Source: Lacimicrobium alkaliphilum (lineage in GTDB: Bacteria; Pseudomonadota; Gammaproteobacteria; Enterobacterales; Alteromonadaceae). Taken from it: a stretch of DNA of 64,000 nt. The notes under the pieces were generated by a model that saw only the letters and a program-made list of their open reading frames with translations, was not told the origin of the DNA and made no database searches. The DNA is taken from positions 1,240,001-1,304,000 of the forward strand of contig NZ_CP013650.1 of the NCBI RefSeq assembly GCF_001466725.1. Reading direction: 5' to 3'. Of this stretch, positions 29,276-37,972 are shown piece after piece. Every line of letters begins with the position of its first letter. Position 1 is the first letter of the stretch. Both the position numbers and the translations under genes were made by a program.

Positions 29276-30267
29276 GACTTACCCCGGTGTAGTGGGAAGT
29301 GACAGGCGTAATGATGTCCGTGAATGCGTCGGGTGTCCGGCATCTGCACGCACTCTCTTTGTGCTCTGGGGCAACGGGGTCCCAGCCGGCATCCTATGGG
29401 CAAGTGTTGCAGGGTAGGGATAGTGCCATCCAGGCAGGATAGCGGTGATTTGGACGGCAGATCCCGTCTGAAACTTGGAGCACTGTCGAGCAATGCTTTA
29501 GTGTAAGGGTGCAGCGGACGGCGTTTAATTTGTTCCATTCTTCCGCTTTCTACGGTCTGGCCACAGTATAGTACCGTCATAGTATTGGCCATGGCCGCAA
29601 TCGCCAGCAGGTCATGACTGACAAAGAGCACACTTAAACCTTGTGTTTTGTTGAGTCTGGCCAGCAATTTCAGAATCTGCACTTTGGTTGTGGTTTCCAT
29701 GCCCATGGTTGGATTGTCGGCGATAAGCAGTTTGGGTCTGGATACCAGCGCCATGGCGATGGAGAATTTCTGACAGATATCTTCCGGTAACTGATGAGCA
29801 TAACTGGACAAGCACAGATTGTGGTTGCGGATACCTACCCGATGGAGCTCCTGAATCGCGATCTCTGCGCGCTGCTGTTTGCGTTGCCAGAACCAGCCTT
29901 TATTGAGCCGATGTGCGGGAATGCTCTCTTCAATCTGCTCCATTAAGGTGGCAGAAGGATCCAAAGATGCTGACGCATTTTGCAAAATCACCGAGATCTC
30001 ATTGCGGGTTATTGCCCGTCGCTGCTCTCCAGACATGCCGAGCAGATCCTGACCTTTCCAGTTCATGCGATCCGCAGTCACCCGCCATCTCTGTGGGATC
30101 GCACCGACAATGGATTTTACTATCAGGCTTTTGCCGGAACCGGACTCACCGACCAGTGCCCGAACTTCGCTGGTATCGATACTCAGGCTGACTTTGTCCA
30201 GCGCACTGACCCAGCCCATGGGAGTGTCAATTTCCAGGGTGAGATTTTTAATATCCAGCATCGGCAT
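29272..30267 (-). CDS. sapD: Sap-type peptide ABC transporter ATP-binding protein
   Basis: This 331-residue ATPase, the length of E. coli SapD, has an intact Walker A (GESGSGKS) and Walker B-like LLIADNPTMGME, where the usual DEPT reads DNPT. The signature region reads LPEDICQKFSIAMAL, with no LSGGQ core. It ends with the oligopeptide transporter C-terminal domain, RCPRAQRECVQMPD. The degenerate Walker B glutamate and signature suggest it pairs with SapF as the non-canonical half of an asymmetric ATPase. It overlaps sapC by one base. Confidence 0.92.
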   Translation of the reverse strand: MPMLDIKNLTLEIDTPMGWVSALDKVSLSIDTSEVRALVGESGSGKSLIVKSIVGAIPQRWRVTADRMNWKGQDLLGMSGEQRRAITRNEISVILQNASASLDPSATLMEQIEESIPAHRLNKGWFWQRKQQRAEIAIQELHRVGIRNHNLCLSSYAHQLPEDICQKFSIAMALVSRPKLLIADNPTMGMETTTKVQILKLLARLNKTQGLSVLFVSHDLLAIAAMANTMTVLYCGQTVESGRMEQIKRRPLHPYTKALLDSAPSFRRDLPSKSPLSCLDGTIPTLQHLPIGCRLGPRCPRAQRECVQMPDTRRIHGHHYACHFPLHRGKS

Positions 30268-31160
30268 TATTGCAGCAACCTGTTTTTCAGAGCGGTACGC
30301 AAACCGTCACCGACGAGATTGATTGACAACACCATCAGGAAAATAGCAGCACCGGGCAGAGCTACACTCCAGGGGGCAGCATAAGCGGTATCCAGGGCAT
30401 CAGACAACATGGTGCCAAGCTCCGGTGACGGAGACTGGGCACCGAGGTTCAGAAAACCCAGCGCTGAGATATCCAGAATAGCCACAGATAACGCCATAGT
30501 GGCCTGCACTACCAGCATTTCCACCATATTGGGCAGAATATCCTTGATCAGTAATCTGTGATTACTGGCACCATCGAGACGTGCCGCAACAACGTATTCT
30601 TTCAGGAACTCGCGTCTTACCAGATCTCGGGTCTGATGAATAAACTGAGGGATCAACGCCAGGGTAATGGCCCACATACTGTTAAGCAATCCGGTTCCCA
30701 AAATAGCCACGATGATAATGGCAATCAATAAAGTCGGAATGGCCATGATGGCGTCCAGCAGATGATTGATAACGCTTGCTCGCAGTCCGCGACTGATACC
30801 GGCATATGCACCGATACTGCAACCTGCCAGCATGGCGATCAGCACTAATATTACACTGGTGCCCAGGGTAATTCTGCAGCCGTGGATAACGCGACTCAGT
30901 AAGTCTCTGCCAAGGCTGTCTGTACCGAATAAGTGGTTAATGTCGCCATTGGCGGCCCAGGCCGGTGCCAGCAAAATTCTATCTGTGTTTTGCTCAAGGG
31001 GGCCGTACGGTACCAGTGTCGGCCCCAGAATGGCGGCGAGGATAAAGAACAGCAGACACCAGAGCCCCGCCAGGGCAATATGATTGCGCCGGAACTCAGT
31101 CCAGGTGTGGCGCATAGGTGAAGGATAATATTCCTCCTGGTAGAAACTAGGCCTGGGCAT
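30267..31160 (-). CDS. sapC: Sap-type peptide ABC transporter permease
   Basis: This 297-residue inner-membrane permease of the OppC/DppC family has an N-terminal helix (HIALAGLWCLLFFILAAILGP), the LFGTDSLGRDLLSRVIHG motif after it, and the EAA-loop region VRREFLKEYVVAARLDGASNHRLLIKDILPN. It overlaps the sapB gene by 14 bases. It would form the translocation pore with SapB. Confidence 0.94.
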   Translation of the reverse strand: MPRPSFYQEEYYPSPMRHTWTEFRRNHIALAGLWCLLFFILAAILGPTLVPYGPLEQNTDRILLAPAWAANGDINHLFGTDSLGRDLLSRVIHGCRITLGTSVILVLIAMLAGCSIGAYAGISRGLRASVINHLLDAIMAIPTLLIAIIIVAILGTGLLNSMWAITLALIPQFIHQTRDLVRREFLKEYVVAARLDGASNHRLLIKDILPNMVEMLVVQATMALSVAILDISALGFLNLGAQSPSPELGTMLSDALDTAYAAPWSVALPGAAIFLMVLSINLVGDGLRTALKNRLLQ

Positions 31161-32178
31161 ACAATAGCCTTTTATTCAGGGGGTAGAGAATGCGCACCAC
31201 CAAATCTACAGAGATGGTGAAGGTGACTACCACAGCCGAAACCGCCAGCATACCCCCACGAATGGCTGGAAAGTCACGTTGATAAATGGCCTGTATCAGC
31301 CACTCGCCAATACCGGGCCATGAGAAAATCACTTCGACGATCATGGCATTGGTCAGTAGCACAGTAAACTGCATAGCCAGTTGTGGCATGATGGGTAATA
31401 AGGCGTTTTTCATACCGTGGCGCCAGAATACCTGAACGTGGCTCAATCCTTTGGTATAGGCAGCCTTGATAAAGTCGCTCGAATATACCGACACCACTGA
31501 ACGGCGTATCAGCCTGATCACCAGGGCCGTGGTAACAATTGACAATGACAGGGTTGGCAGTACCAGATGTCGCAAGGCATCTTCGAAGGCCGCATCTTTA
31601 AAAGGTAAGTCTGAGCGCAGAATATCAACCAGAATAAAGCCTGTCTCGTAAGGGATATCATAAAGCAGACTGATGCGGCCCGACATCGGCAGATAGCCAA
31701 GCTGCAGCGCGAAAATGAGTATCATCAACAGGGACAACCAGAACACCGGAAAAGAAAATCCCGCCAGGCTTATGGAGAGAATACTCATATCTGTATAAGA
31801 GCGGTGTTTTAAGCCCGCCAGAACCCCCAGAGGCAGGCCGATGACCAAAGAGATCACCATTGCGTACAGACTGAGTTCGATGCTTGCGGGTAATAACTGC
31901 AGGATATCCTCAAACACCGGAGTCCGGGAATTCAGGCTGACTCCCCAGTCACCTGCCAGTGTCAGTTTCAGATAGGTCCAGAATCCGTTTAACCAGCCTT
32001 CATTCAGCGCGTACATCAGTTGCAACTGATGCGACTGATCATCCGATGAAGCAGGAATACCGGACAGGTTCGTCAGCGCATCGCCGGGTAACATAAATGC
32101 CAGCACATAGGAGGCAAGGCAGAGTATAAACAGGGTAATGACTAACAGATTCAGACGTCGGCCAATGGCTATCAACAT
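31147..32178 (-). CDS. sapB: Sap-type peptide ABC transporter permease
   Basis: This OppB/DppB-type permease has the EAA-loop region RRSVVSVYSSDFIKAAYTKGLSHVQVFWRHGMKNALLP and a final IFSWPGIGEWLIQAIYQRDFPAI block. The start at 32178 gives 343 residues, lies one base after the sapA stop and has AAGGAG upstream. An in-frame ATG at 32202 overlaps sapA and lacks a ribosome site. Confidence 0.93.
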   Translation of the reverse strand: MLIAIGRRLNLLVITLFILCLASYVLAFMLPGDALTNLSGIPASSDDQSHQLQLMYALNEGWLNGFWTYLKLTLAGDWGVSLNSRTPVFEDILQLLPASIELSLYAMVISLVIGLPLGVLAGLKHRSYTDMSILSISLAGFSFPVFWLSLLMILIFALQLGYLPMSGRISLLYDIPYETGFILVDILRSDLPFKDAAFEDALRHLVLPTLSLSIVTTALVIRLIRRSVVSVYSSDFIKAAYTKGLSHVQVFWRHGMKNALLPIMPQLAMQFTVLLTNAMIVEVIFSWPGIGEWLIQAIYQRDFPAIRGGMLAVSAVVVTFTISVDLVVRILYPLNKRLLYAQA

Positions 32179-32179
32179 G

Positions 32180-33790
32180 CTAATCCGTCTCCTTGCTGAC
32201 ATTGGCGAAGCTTATGCCGCCGAAGGGATTGATCTGCATGCCGGTCAGCCCTTTACGGTGCGCCTGGAAACGATAGGCATGGGCAATGGGAACCAGAGGT
32301 ACCTGATCCGCCAGTATCTGATTGGCTTTCTGATAATAGCGCATGCGCACAGATTCATCGGCAGTCCTCACAGCCTGATTAATCAGTTGGTCGTATTCTG
32401 CAGAGCACCAGTTCGCTCGATTGCTGCCAGAGGAAATTGCCGAACAGCTCAACAGCGGACGATAAAAATTATCCGGGTCTCCATTGTCGGCGGACCAGCC
32501 TATCAGCACCGAATCATGTTGTCCCTGCAACAACAGGCGGCGGAAAGTGCTCCATTCATGGCTGACAATACGGACCTGAATGCCGACTTCAGCCAGATAA
32601 TGCTGGATCAGCTCGGCCATTTTTGTGGCATTGGGATTGTAAGCCCGTTCGATAGGCATAGCCCATATGGTCATACTGAAACCTGAGTCGATACCGGCTT
32701 CCTGTAACAATTTCTTTGCCTGAACCGGGTTGTATGAACTCTCCTGAAGATTCTCATCAAATGCCCAGGACGATGGCGGTAATAACCCTCTGGCCGCCAC
32801 CGCGGTATCAAAATAGACGGCGTCGAGTAGTGTTTTTCTGTCTACAGCGAGTGCCAGCGCCCGCCTTACTCTGGCGTCATCGAAGGGCGGCTTTGCTGTG
32901 TTGAATGCCCAGAAACCCACATTCAGCCCCGGACGTTCCTCAAGCACCAAATCCGGGCGTTCCTCTATGACCTGCAATTCGGTCTGCGCCGGATAGGCAA
33001 TCACATCACACTCTCCGGTAATGAGTTTTGCCAGACGCAAAGAGCTTCGGGGAGTAATATCGTAGATAAGTTGTTGCTGAGACTGATTACCTTCCCAGTA
33101 GCCGTCATGACGACGATAGCGGATATATGCATCTTTTCGGTAAGCATCAAATTTAAACGGGCCTGTGCCAATAGGACGGGTATCCAGCAATTCAGGGGTG
33201 TTTTCAGACATCAGCTGACTGGCGTACTCCTGAGACAGAATTACCGCGAAGTCTGTGGCCAGCGTGGCCAGAAAAGAGCTGTCGGGATAATTAAGTTTGA
33301 TTTCGACCCGGAATCCGTTAACCAGGCTCACATCTTTTATGATTTCCTGCAGACCGAGACTTTCGAAATAGGGGTATCGCCCCCCGGATACATCGTGATA
33401 GGGGTGATTAGGGTCACGCCAGCGATTAATACTGAACAGTACATCTTTGGCATCGAAACTGCGGCTTGGCCGGAAGTAGGGGGTCTGGTGGAAATTAACG
33501 TGCTTGCGTAACTGAAACGCATAAGTCAGTCCGTCCCGGCTTACTGACCAACTGCTGGCCAGCGAGGGAACCAGTTTGCCGGTTTGTGGATCAAAGTCGA
33601 TCAATCTGTTGTATAACTGATGAGAGGTTGCGTCCGCAGTGGTCCCGGAGATATCCAGTTGCGGGTTAAAGGTAACAGGGCTGCCCTCGGAACAGTAGAC
33701 CAAACCCTGTCGGGTGAGCTCACTCTCCCCTGCTTTCTGACATCCGCTGATTATCAGCGCGCACAGCAGGATATGGAAGTGATGTTTCAC
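32180..33790 (-). CDS. sapA: Sap-type periplasmic peptide-binding protein
   Basis: SapA is the SBP_bac_5 solute-binding component. The 536-residue protein begins with a lipoprotein-like signal (HILLCALIISGCQKAG, cysteine at about 17), which suggests membrane anchoring. It has typical blocks QLYNRLIDFDPQTGKLVPSLASSW and GTGPFKFDAYRKDAYI. It is first in sapABCDF and overlaps the end of pspF by four bases, so it may be co-transcribed with that regulator. Confidence 0.93.
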   Translation of the reverse strand: MKHHFHILLCALIISGCQKAGESELTRQGLVYCSEGSPVTFNPQLDISGTTADATSHQLYNRLIDFDPQTGKLVPSLASSWSVSRDGLTYAFQLRKHVNFHQTPYFRPSRSFDAKDVLFSINRWRDPNHPYHDVSGGRYPYFESLGLQEIIKDVSLVNGFRVEIKLNYPDSSFLATLATDFAVILSQEYASQLMSENTPELLDTRPIGTGPFKFDAYRKDAYIRYRRHDGYWEGNQSQQQLIYDITPRSSLRLAKLITGECDVIAYPAQTELQVIEERPDLVLEERPGLNVGFWAFNTAKPPFDDARVRRALALAVDRKTLLDAVYFDTAVAARGLLPPSSWAFDENLQESSYNPVQAKKLLQEAGIDSGFSMTIWAMPIERAYNPNATKMAELIQHYLAEVGIQVRIVSHEWSTFRRLLLQGQHDSVLIGWSADNGDPDNFYRPLLSCSAISSGSNRANWCSAEYDQLINQAVRTADESVRMRYYQKANQILADQVPLVPIAHAYRFQAHRKGLTGMQINPFGGISFANVSKETD

Positions 33791-34896
33791 TGTAACCTTT
33801 CCTGTTCATCGTTGGCTGACTCCAGCAGGTTATATTTTTTCAGATAGCCTCTCAACTGATGATAGGTAAGTCCGAGTTTTTCTGCGGTTTTCTTCTGATT
33901 AAACTGACTGTCAGCCAGGGCTGAGCGAATTAATTCAATTTCAAAGTCCTGAGACAGGCTTTTCAGATCGACCGGAAAGCTGAAACCGGGCTGCGCATGG
34001 CCATTACTTTGTGGGGCTCTGGCTGCCGATGGCGGGATGTCAGCTTCACTGATTATTTCTGTTGTGCTGGTGGGTTTAGTGTTAGTGCGCTGTTTTATCT
34101 GTTGTTGTGGGCGATACGGAGAGGCAAAAGGATCGAGTATCATTTCATGCACCGGAAGGTGCGGGTTGTTACAACGGTATACGGCACGCTCCACTGCGTT
34201 CTTTAACTCCCTGATATTACCTGGCCAGTCGTATTCGAGCATCGTGCGCCTGGCTTTTTCGGTGAAACCACTGAACAGCTCCATTTCCAGTTCCCGGGCC
34301 ATGTTAATGGCAAAGTGCTCCGCCAGCAGCAAAATATCTTCCCGCCTTTCCCGCAAGGGGGGCAGGGTAATCACGTCAAAGGCGAGTCTGTCCAGCAGGT
34401 CCGCACGAAAACTGCCTTGTTCGGCCAGGGTTGGCAAATCCTCATTGGTTGCGGCAATCAACCTCACATCTACTTTGACGCTGCGGGATCCCCCGACCCG
34501 TTCAAACTCACCGTATTCAATCACTCTTAACAGCTTCTCCTGAATCAGGCCTGAGGTATTAGCCAGCTCATCGAGAAACAGGGTGCCGTTGTGTGCCGTT
34601 TCGAAGCGACCCTCCCGGCGCTTCGATGCACCGGTAAAGGCGCCGGCTTCATAGCCGAACAGCTCACTCTCGAGCAGGTTATCATTCAGTGCGGCGCAGT
34701 TCAGTTTCAGGTAATTCTGTTCCCAGCGCTTGGAAAGGTAATGTAAACGTGCTGCAATCAGTTCTTTACCCGTGCCGCGCTCCCCGATAACCAGAACGGG
34801 TTTATCCAGCGGTGCAATTTGAGATACCTGTTCCAGCACCTCTAAAAAGCTGTTGGACTGACCGAGTAGATTATCTTGTTGGCGGAAGCGACTCAC
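33787..34896 (-). CDS. pspF: sigma54-dependent psp operon activator
   Basis: PspF is an enhancer-binding AAA+ protein that remodels sigma54-RNA polymerase at psp promoters and is inhibited by PspA. The 369-residue protein has no receiver domain, Walker A GERGTGKE, the sigma54-contact loop GAFTGA (in AGAFTGASKRREG), Walker B LFLDELAN and a C-terminal Fis-type helix-turn-helix (QKKTAEKLGLTYHQLRGYLKKYN). Like E. coli pspF it is divergent from pspA. Here it is followed directly by sapA. Confidence 0.96.
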   Translation of the reverse strand: MSRFRQQDNLLGQSNSFLEVLEQVSQIAPLDKPVLVIGERGTGKELIAARLHYLSKRWEQNYLKLNCAALNDNLLESELFGYEAGAFTGASKRREGRFETAHNGTLFLDELANTSGLIQEKLLRVIEYGEFERVGGSRSVKVDVRLIAATNEDLPTLAEQGSFRADLLDRLAFDVITLPPLRERREDILLLAEHFAINMARELEMELFSGFTEKARRTMLEYDWPGNIRELKNAVERAVYRCNNPHLPVHEMILDPFASPYRPQQQIKQRTNTKPTSTTEIISEADIPPSAARAPQSNGHAQPGFSFPVDLKSLSQDFEIELIRSALADSQFNQKKTAEKLGLTYHQLRGYLKKYNLLESANDEQERLQ

Positions 34897-35020
34897 GTTG
34901 TTCCTTAAAAAGTGGTCTAAAAGACTAATTTATGGTTGATATAAATAATATTCTAGATGAAAGGGAAAAGGTAGTAAATTAATAGTTTTTTAAAATCAAA
35001 GAGTTATAGTTTTCTGCTGA

Positions 35021-35036
35021 TTGGCCTGGTTATTGA
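35021..35036 (+). promoter_or_regulatory. sigma54 promoter of pspABC
   Basis: TTGGCCTGGTTATTGA keeps the GG and G(A) at -24/-12 with the correct 10-base spacing; the usual GC at -12 is GA. It lies 67 bases before pspA in the 206-base pspF-pspA intergenic region, where PspF is expected to bind upstream. The AT-rich stretch 34930-35000 may hold the IHF site. Confidence 0.7.
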
Positions 35037-35102
35037 ATAACTGTTATCAGACAAGGTCATAACGACCGGTCACCCAAGTTAAATGATAAAGAGGTAAGTA
35101 TT

Positions 35103-35786
35103 ATGGGCATTTTTTCCCGATTCTCTGACATTGTGAACTCTAATCTGAATGCGTTGCTGGACAAGGCTGAAGATCCAGAGAAAATGGTCCGTCTGATCAT
35201 CCAGGAAATGGAAGATACCCTGGTGGAAGTTCGTTCAACCTCAGCGAAGACACTGGCTAACAAGAAAGACATTGTCAGTCAGATTGCCAAGCTGGAATTA
35301 CAGGCCAGGGACTGGGAGAGTAAAGCGGAACTGGCTCTGAGTAAAGATCGTGAAGATCTTGCCCGGGCGGCCTTAATGGAACGCAAAAAGACCGATGAGC
35401 ATGTTGAAGTGCTCAAGCGTGAGCTGGCTCTGGTGGAAGAGCAAATAGGCAAGCTGCAAAGTGACATTGGACAATTGCAGGAAAAACTGGCCGATGCAAA
35501 AGCCCGTCAGAAGACCATTATTATGCGTCAGCAGACGGCGCAGTCGAGACTTGAAATTAAACGCAACCTCGACAGCGGCAAAGTTGATGACGCAATGGGG
35601 CGCTTCGAGCGATATGAGCGTAAAATAGATGATCTGGAAAGCCAGGTAGAGGCTTACGATTTGGGCAGGAATACCCTGGCTGATGAATTTGCCGAGCTCG
35701 AAGCCAGCGACAAGATCGATGAAGAGCTGGCAGCGCTGAAAAAGAAGGTAAAGACTAAGCAGCCCTCTGGCAACAGCAAAAAGTAA
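35103..35786 (+). CDS. pspA: phage shock protein A
   Basis: PspA is a coiled-coil ESCRT-III/Vipp1-family protein. It inhibits PspF and, under membrane stress, forms membrane-supporting oligomers. The 227-residue protein has the amphipathic N-terminal helix (MGIFSRFSDIVNSNLNALLDKAEDPEKMVRLIIQEME) and long coiled coils through about residue 190. A GAGGTAAG ribosome site precedes the ATG. It is the first gene of pspABC-ycjX-ycjF. Confidence 0.97.
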   Translation: MGIFSRFSDIVNSNLNALLDKAEDPEKMVRLIIQEMEDTLVEVRSTSAKTLANKKDIVSQIAKLELQARDWESKAELALSKDREDLARAALMERKKTDEHVEVLKRELALVEEQIGKLQSDIGQLQEKLADAKARQKTIIMRQQTAQSRLEIKRNLDSGKVDDAMGRFERYERKIDDLESQVEAYDLGRNTLADEFAELEASDKIDEELAALKKKVKTKQPSGNSKK

Positions 35787-35804
35787 CGGTTTAAGGAGAG
35801 TGTT

Positions 35805-36041
35805 GTGGAAGGTGTAATTGGTATCATTGTCGCGCCCATTATCATTTTTATGATCTTTGTGGCGCCTATCTGGTTGATTATGCATTACCGAAGCAAGAAG
35901 CAGGTAGCACAGGGACTGTCAGAGGAAGAGTTTGCCGCCCTGACAGAGCTGGCTAAGAAAGCTGAGGTGATGAATGAAAGGATTCAGACACTTGAAGCCT
36001 TGCTGGATGCCGAGGCTCCGCAGTGGAGGAACAGAGCATGA
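35805..36041 (+). CDS. pspB: phage shock protein B
   Basis: PspB is a small inner-membrane protein that relays the stress signal with PspC. The 78-residue protein has a single helix (IIVAPIIIFMIFVAPIWLIMHY) and a cytoplasmic coiled coil. It starts with GTG preceded by AAGGAGAG and overlaps pspC by four bases. Confidence 0.95.
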   Translation: MEGVIGIIVAPIIIFMIFVAPIWLIMHYRSKKQVAQGLSEEEFAALTELAKKAEVMNERIQTLEALLDAEAPQWRNRA

Positions 36042-36469
36042 AAGGTAAAGGCCAACTGTATCGCGACAGCAAAAACGGTAAGGTAGCCGGGGTTTGTGCA
36101 GGGGTTGCCGCTTATTTTGGCTGGGAAGCCTGGCTGGTAAGGATCATTTTTATCTCGGCAGTATTGCTGGCTGGCGGTCCTTTTTTCATCATGGCTTATA
36201 TTGCCGCCTGGTTTATTCTGGATAAAAAACCTGTTCAGAATCCCTCCTTCGGCAATATGCAGAGTTCAGCAGGAAAGGGCTGGCAGAATAGTGAATCTGC
36301 AGATGCCGTGGAAGTAAAATCTAAGGTCTGGCAATCCGGTGAGCCTCCGAAGCAGGCCTTTCATGATATCGTCGGGCAATTTGATCGGCTCGAAACGAGG
36401 CTGCGCAGAATGGAAACTTATGTCACCTCTGCACAATACCAACTGAACCGGGAAATAAGCCGGTTGTAG
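36038..36469 (+). CDS. pspC: phage shock protein C
   Basis: PspC senses membrane stress and binds PspA to free PspF. The start at 36038 (ATGA overlap with the pspB stop, TGGAGGAA upstream) gives 143 residues. The PspC domain is KVAGVCAGVAAYFGWEAWLVRIIF followed by a hydrophobic segment to about residue 67, and a C-terminal helix (FDRLETRLRRMETYVTS). No pspD follows. Confidence 0.95.
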   Translation: MKGKGQLYRDSKNGKVAGVCAGVAAYFGWEAWLVRIIFISAVLLAGGPFFIMAYIAAWFILDKKPVQNPSFGNMQSSAGKGWQNSESADAVEVKSKVWQSGEPPKQAFHDIVGQFDRLETRLRRMETYVTSAQYQLNREISRL

Positions 36470-36507
36470 CCAAACTGCTTTAACTTCTTCAGGTGGTTTG
36501 GCTATAC

Positions 36508-36526
36508 ACAGGGCAAGAAGCCCTGT
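36508..36526 (+). other. hairpin between pspC and ycjX
   Basis: ACAGGGC-AAGAA-GCCCTGT forms a 7-bp stem. The following bases are only moderately T-rich, so this may be a partial terminator that lowers ycjX-ycjF expression relative to pspABC. Confidence 0.5.
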
Positions 36527-36550
36527 TACTTCGTTTTGTTTAAGGGTCTT

Positions 36551-37972
36551 ATGACATCCAGTGGTTTACACCATCAGGCATTAAAGAAAATACGCAGTAA
36601 GGCACAACTGGTGGCCTCCAGAGTTACAGATCAGCACATCAGGCTGGCGGTAACAGGCTTAAGTGGTGCAGGTAAAACGGCATTTATCACCTCGCTGGTG
36701 AATCAGTTACTGGAGGCCGGTCATGGGGCCGAGCTGCCGTTTTTTACTCCGAGCCGACAAGCACGGCTGATCGGTGCTCAACGGGCCTCGCAACCCGATT
36801 TACAGCTGGCCAGATTCGAATATGAACAGGGAATGCTATCCCTGAATTCGGATCCACCCGCCTGGCCATTGCCGACAAGGGGGGTCAGTCAGATCCGTAT
36901 CAATATCCGTTATCAGCATGCACAAAGCCTGCGACGTATATTGTCGGATACCGCCACTCTGGTATTGGATATTATCGATTATCCCGGTGAGTGGTTGCTG
37001 GATCTGCCGCTGTTAGAAATGGACTTTGAACGCTGGAGTGAATTCTGTGAACACCAGCTACACCAACCGGAACGTCATGAGCTGGCGAAGGATTTTCTGG
37101 TTCAGTTGCAGCAAACTGACTGGCTGGCAGAGGGGGATGAAATGCATCTTAAAGCCCTGGCCGACAGCTACAGCGATTATCTGCATGCATGTAAGGATGC
37201 CGGACTGGAATTGATCCAGCCCGGACGTTTTGTACTGCCTGGTGAGCTCGAAGGGGCACCTATTTTACAGTTTGTACCTGTTCCGCACGCGTTCAGGGGG
37301 GGAAATGCCTCCGCCATTCCTGATGGCTCCAACCTGGCTCTGGTTAAAGAGCGCTTCAGGCAGTACAAAGAAAAAGTCGTGAAGCCTTTTTATCGCAATT
37401 ATTTCAGACAATTCGATCGGCAAATCATTCTGGTCGATTGTTTATCGGCGCTGAATCGCGGTGAGCAAAGTTTTAAGGAACTACAGCAGGCGATTAACTG
37501 GCTGTTAAAAAGTTTTGATTATGGAAATAACTCCATCCTGCGACGACTGTTTGCTTCCCGTATCGACAAACTGGTATTTGCCGCCAGCAAGGCTGACCAT
37601 ATTACCCCGGACCAGCAGGATAATCTGATTCGCCTGCTGGAGTCTATGGTACACAGTGCCCGCCAGGATATTACCTATCAGGGTAGTAAAATTCAGACCA
37701 CTGCCTTTGCCGCGATCAGGGCCTCACAAGTGGGTAAAACGGACTATCAGGGGAAAACCCTCAGTGTACTCAAAGGCACAGATCTCAAGGGTAAACCGGT
37801 TATGCTCTATCCCGGAGATGTGCCCTCCTGTTGTCCTCAGGGGGATTTCTGGCAAGCGCAAAAATTTGATTTTCCGGCTTTTGCACCGCCAAAACGCAAC
37901 CCCATGTCCGCCTTGCCCCACATTCGTATGGATCAGTTACTGGAGTTCCTGTTAGGTGACAAATTAGGATGA
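36551..37972 (+). CDS. ycjX: YcjX-family P-loop protein (DUF463)
   Basis: YcjX proteins are GTPase-like P-loop proteins of the Psp regulon. The N-terminal block RLAVTGLSGAGKTAFITSLVNQLL carries the Walker A motif. Conserved LVLDIIDYPGEWLLDLPLL and the later VFAASKADHI follow. The ATG at 36551 (AAGGG four bases upstream) gives 473 residues; a TTG five codons earlier is possible. Its stop overlaps ycjF by four bases. The precise role is unknown, but membrane-stress co-regulation with psp is well established. Confidence 0.94.
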   Translation: MTSSGLHHQALKKIRSKAQLVASRVTDQHIRLAVTGLSGAGKTAFITSLVNQLLEAGHGAELPFFTPSRQARLIGAQRASQPDLQLARFEYEQGMLSLNSDPPAWPLPTRGVSQIRINIRYQHAQSLRRILSDTATLVLDIIDYPGEWLLDLPLLEMDFERWSEFCEHQLHQPERHELAKDFLVQLQQTDWLAEGDEMHLKALADSYSDYLHACKDAGLELIQPGRFVLPGELEGAPILQFVPVPHAFRGGNASAIPDGSNLALVKERFRQYKEKVVKPFYRNYFRQFDRQIILVDCLSALNRGEQSFKELQQAINWLLKSFDYGNNSILRRLFASRIDKLVFAASKADHITPDQQDNLIRLLESMVHSARQDITYQGSKIQTTAFAAIRASQVGKTDYQGKTLSVLKGTDLKGKPVMLYPGDVPSCCPQGDFWQAQKFDFPAFAPPKRNPMSALPHIRMDQLLEFLLGDKLG

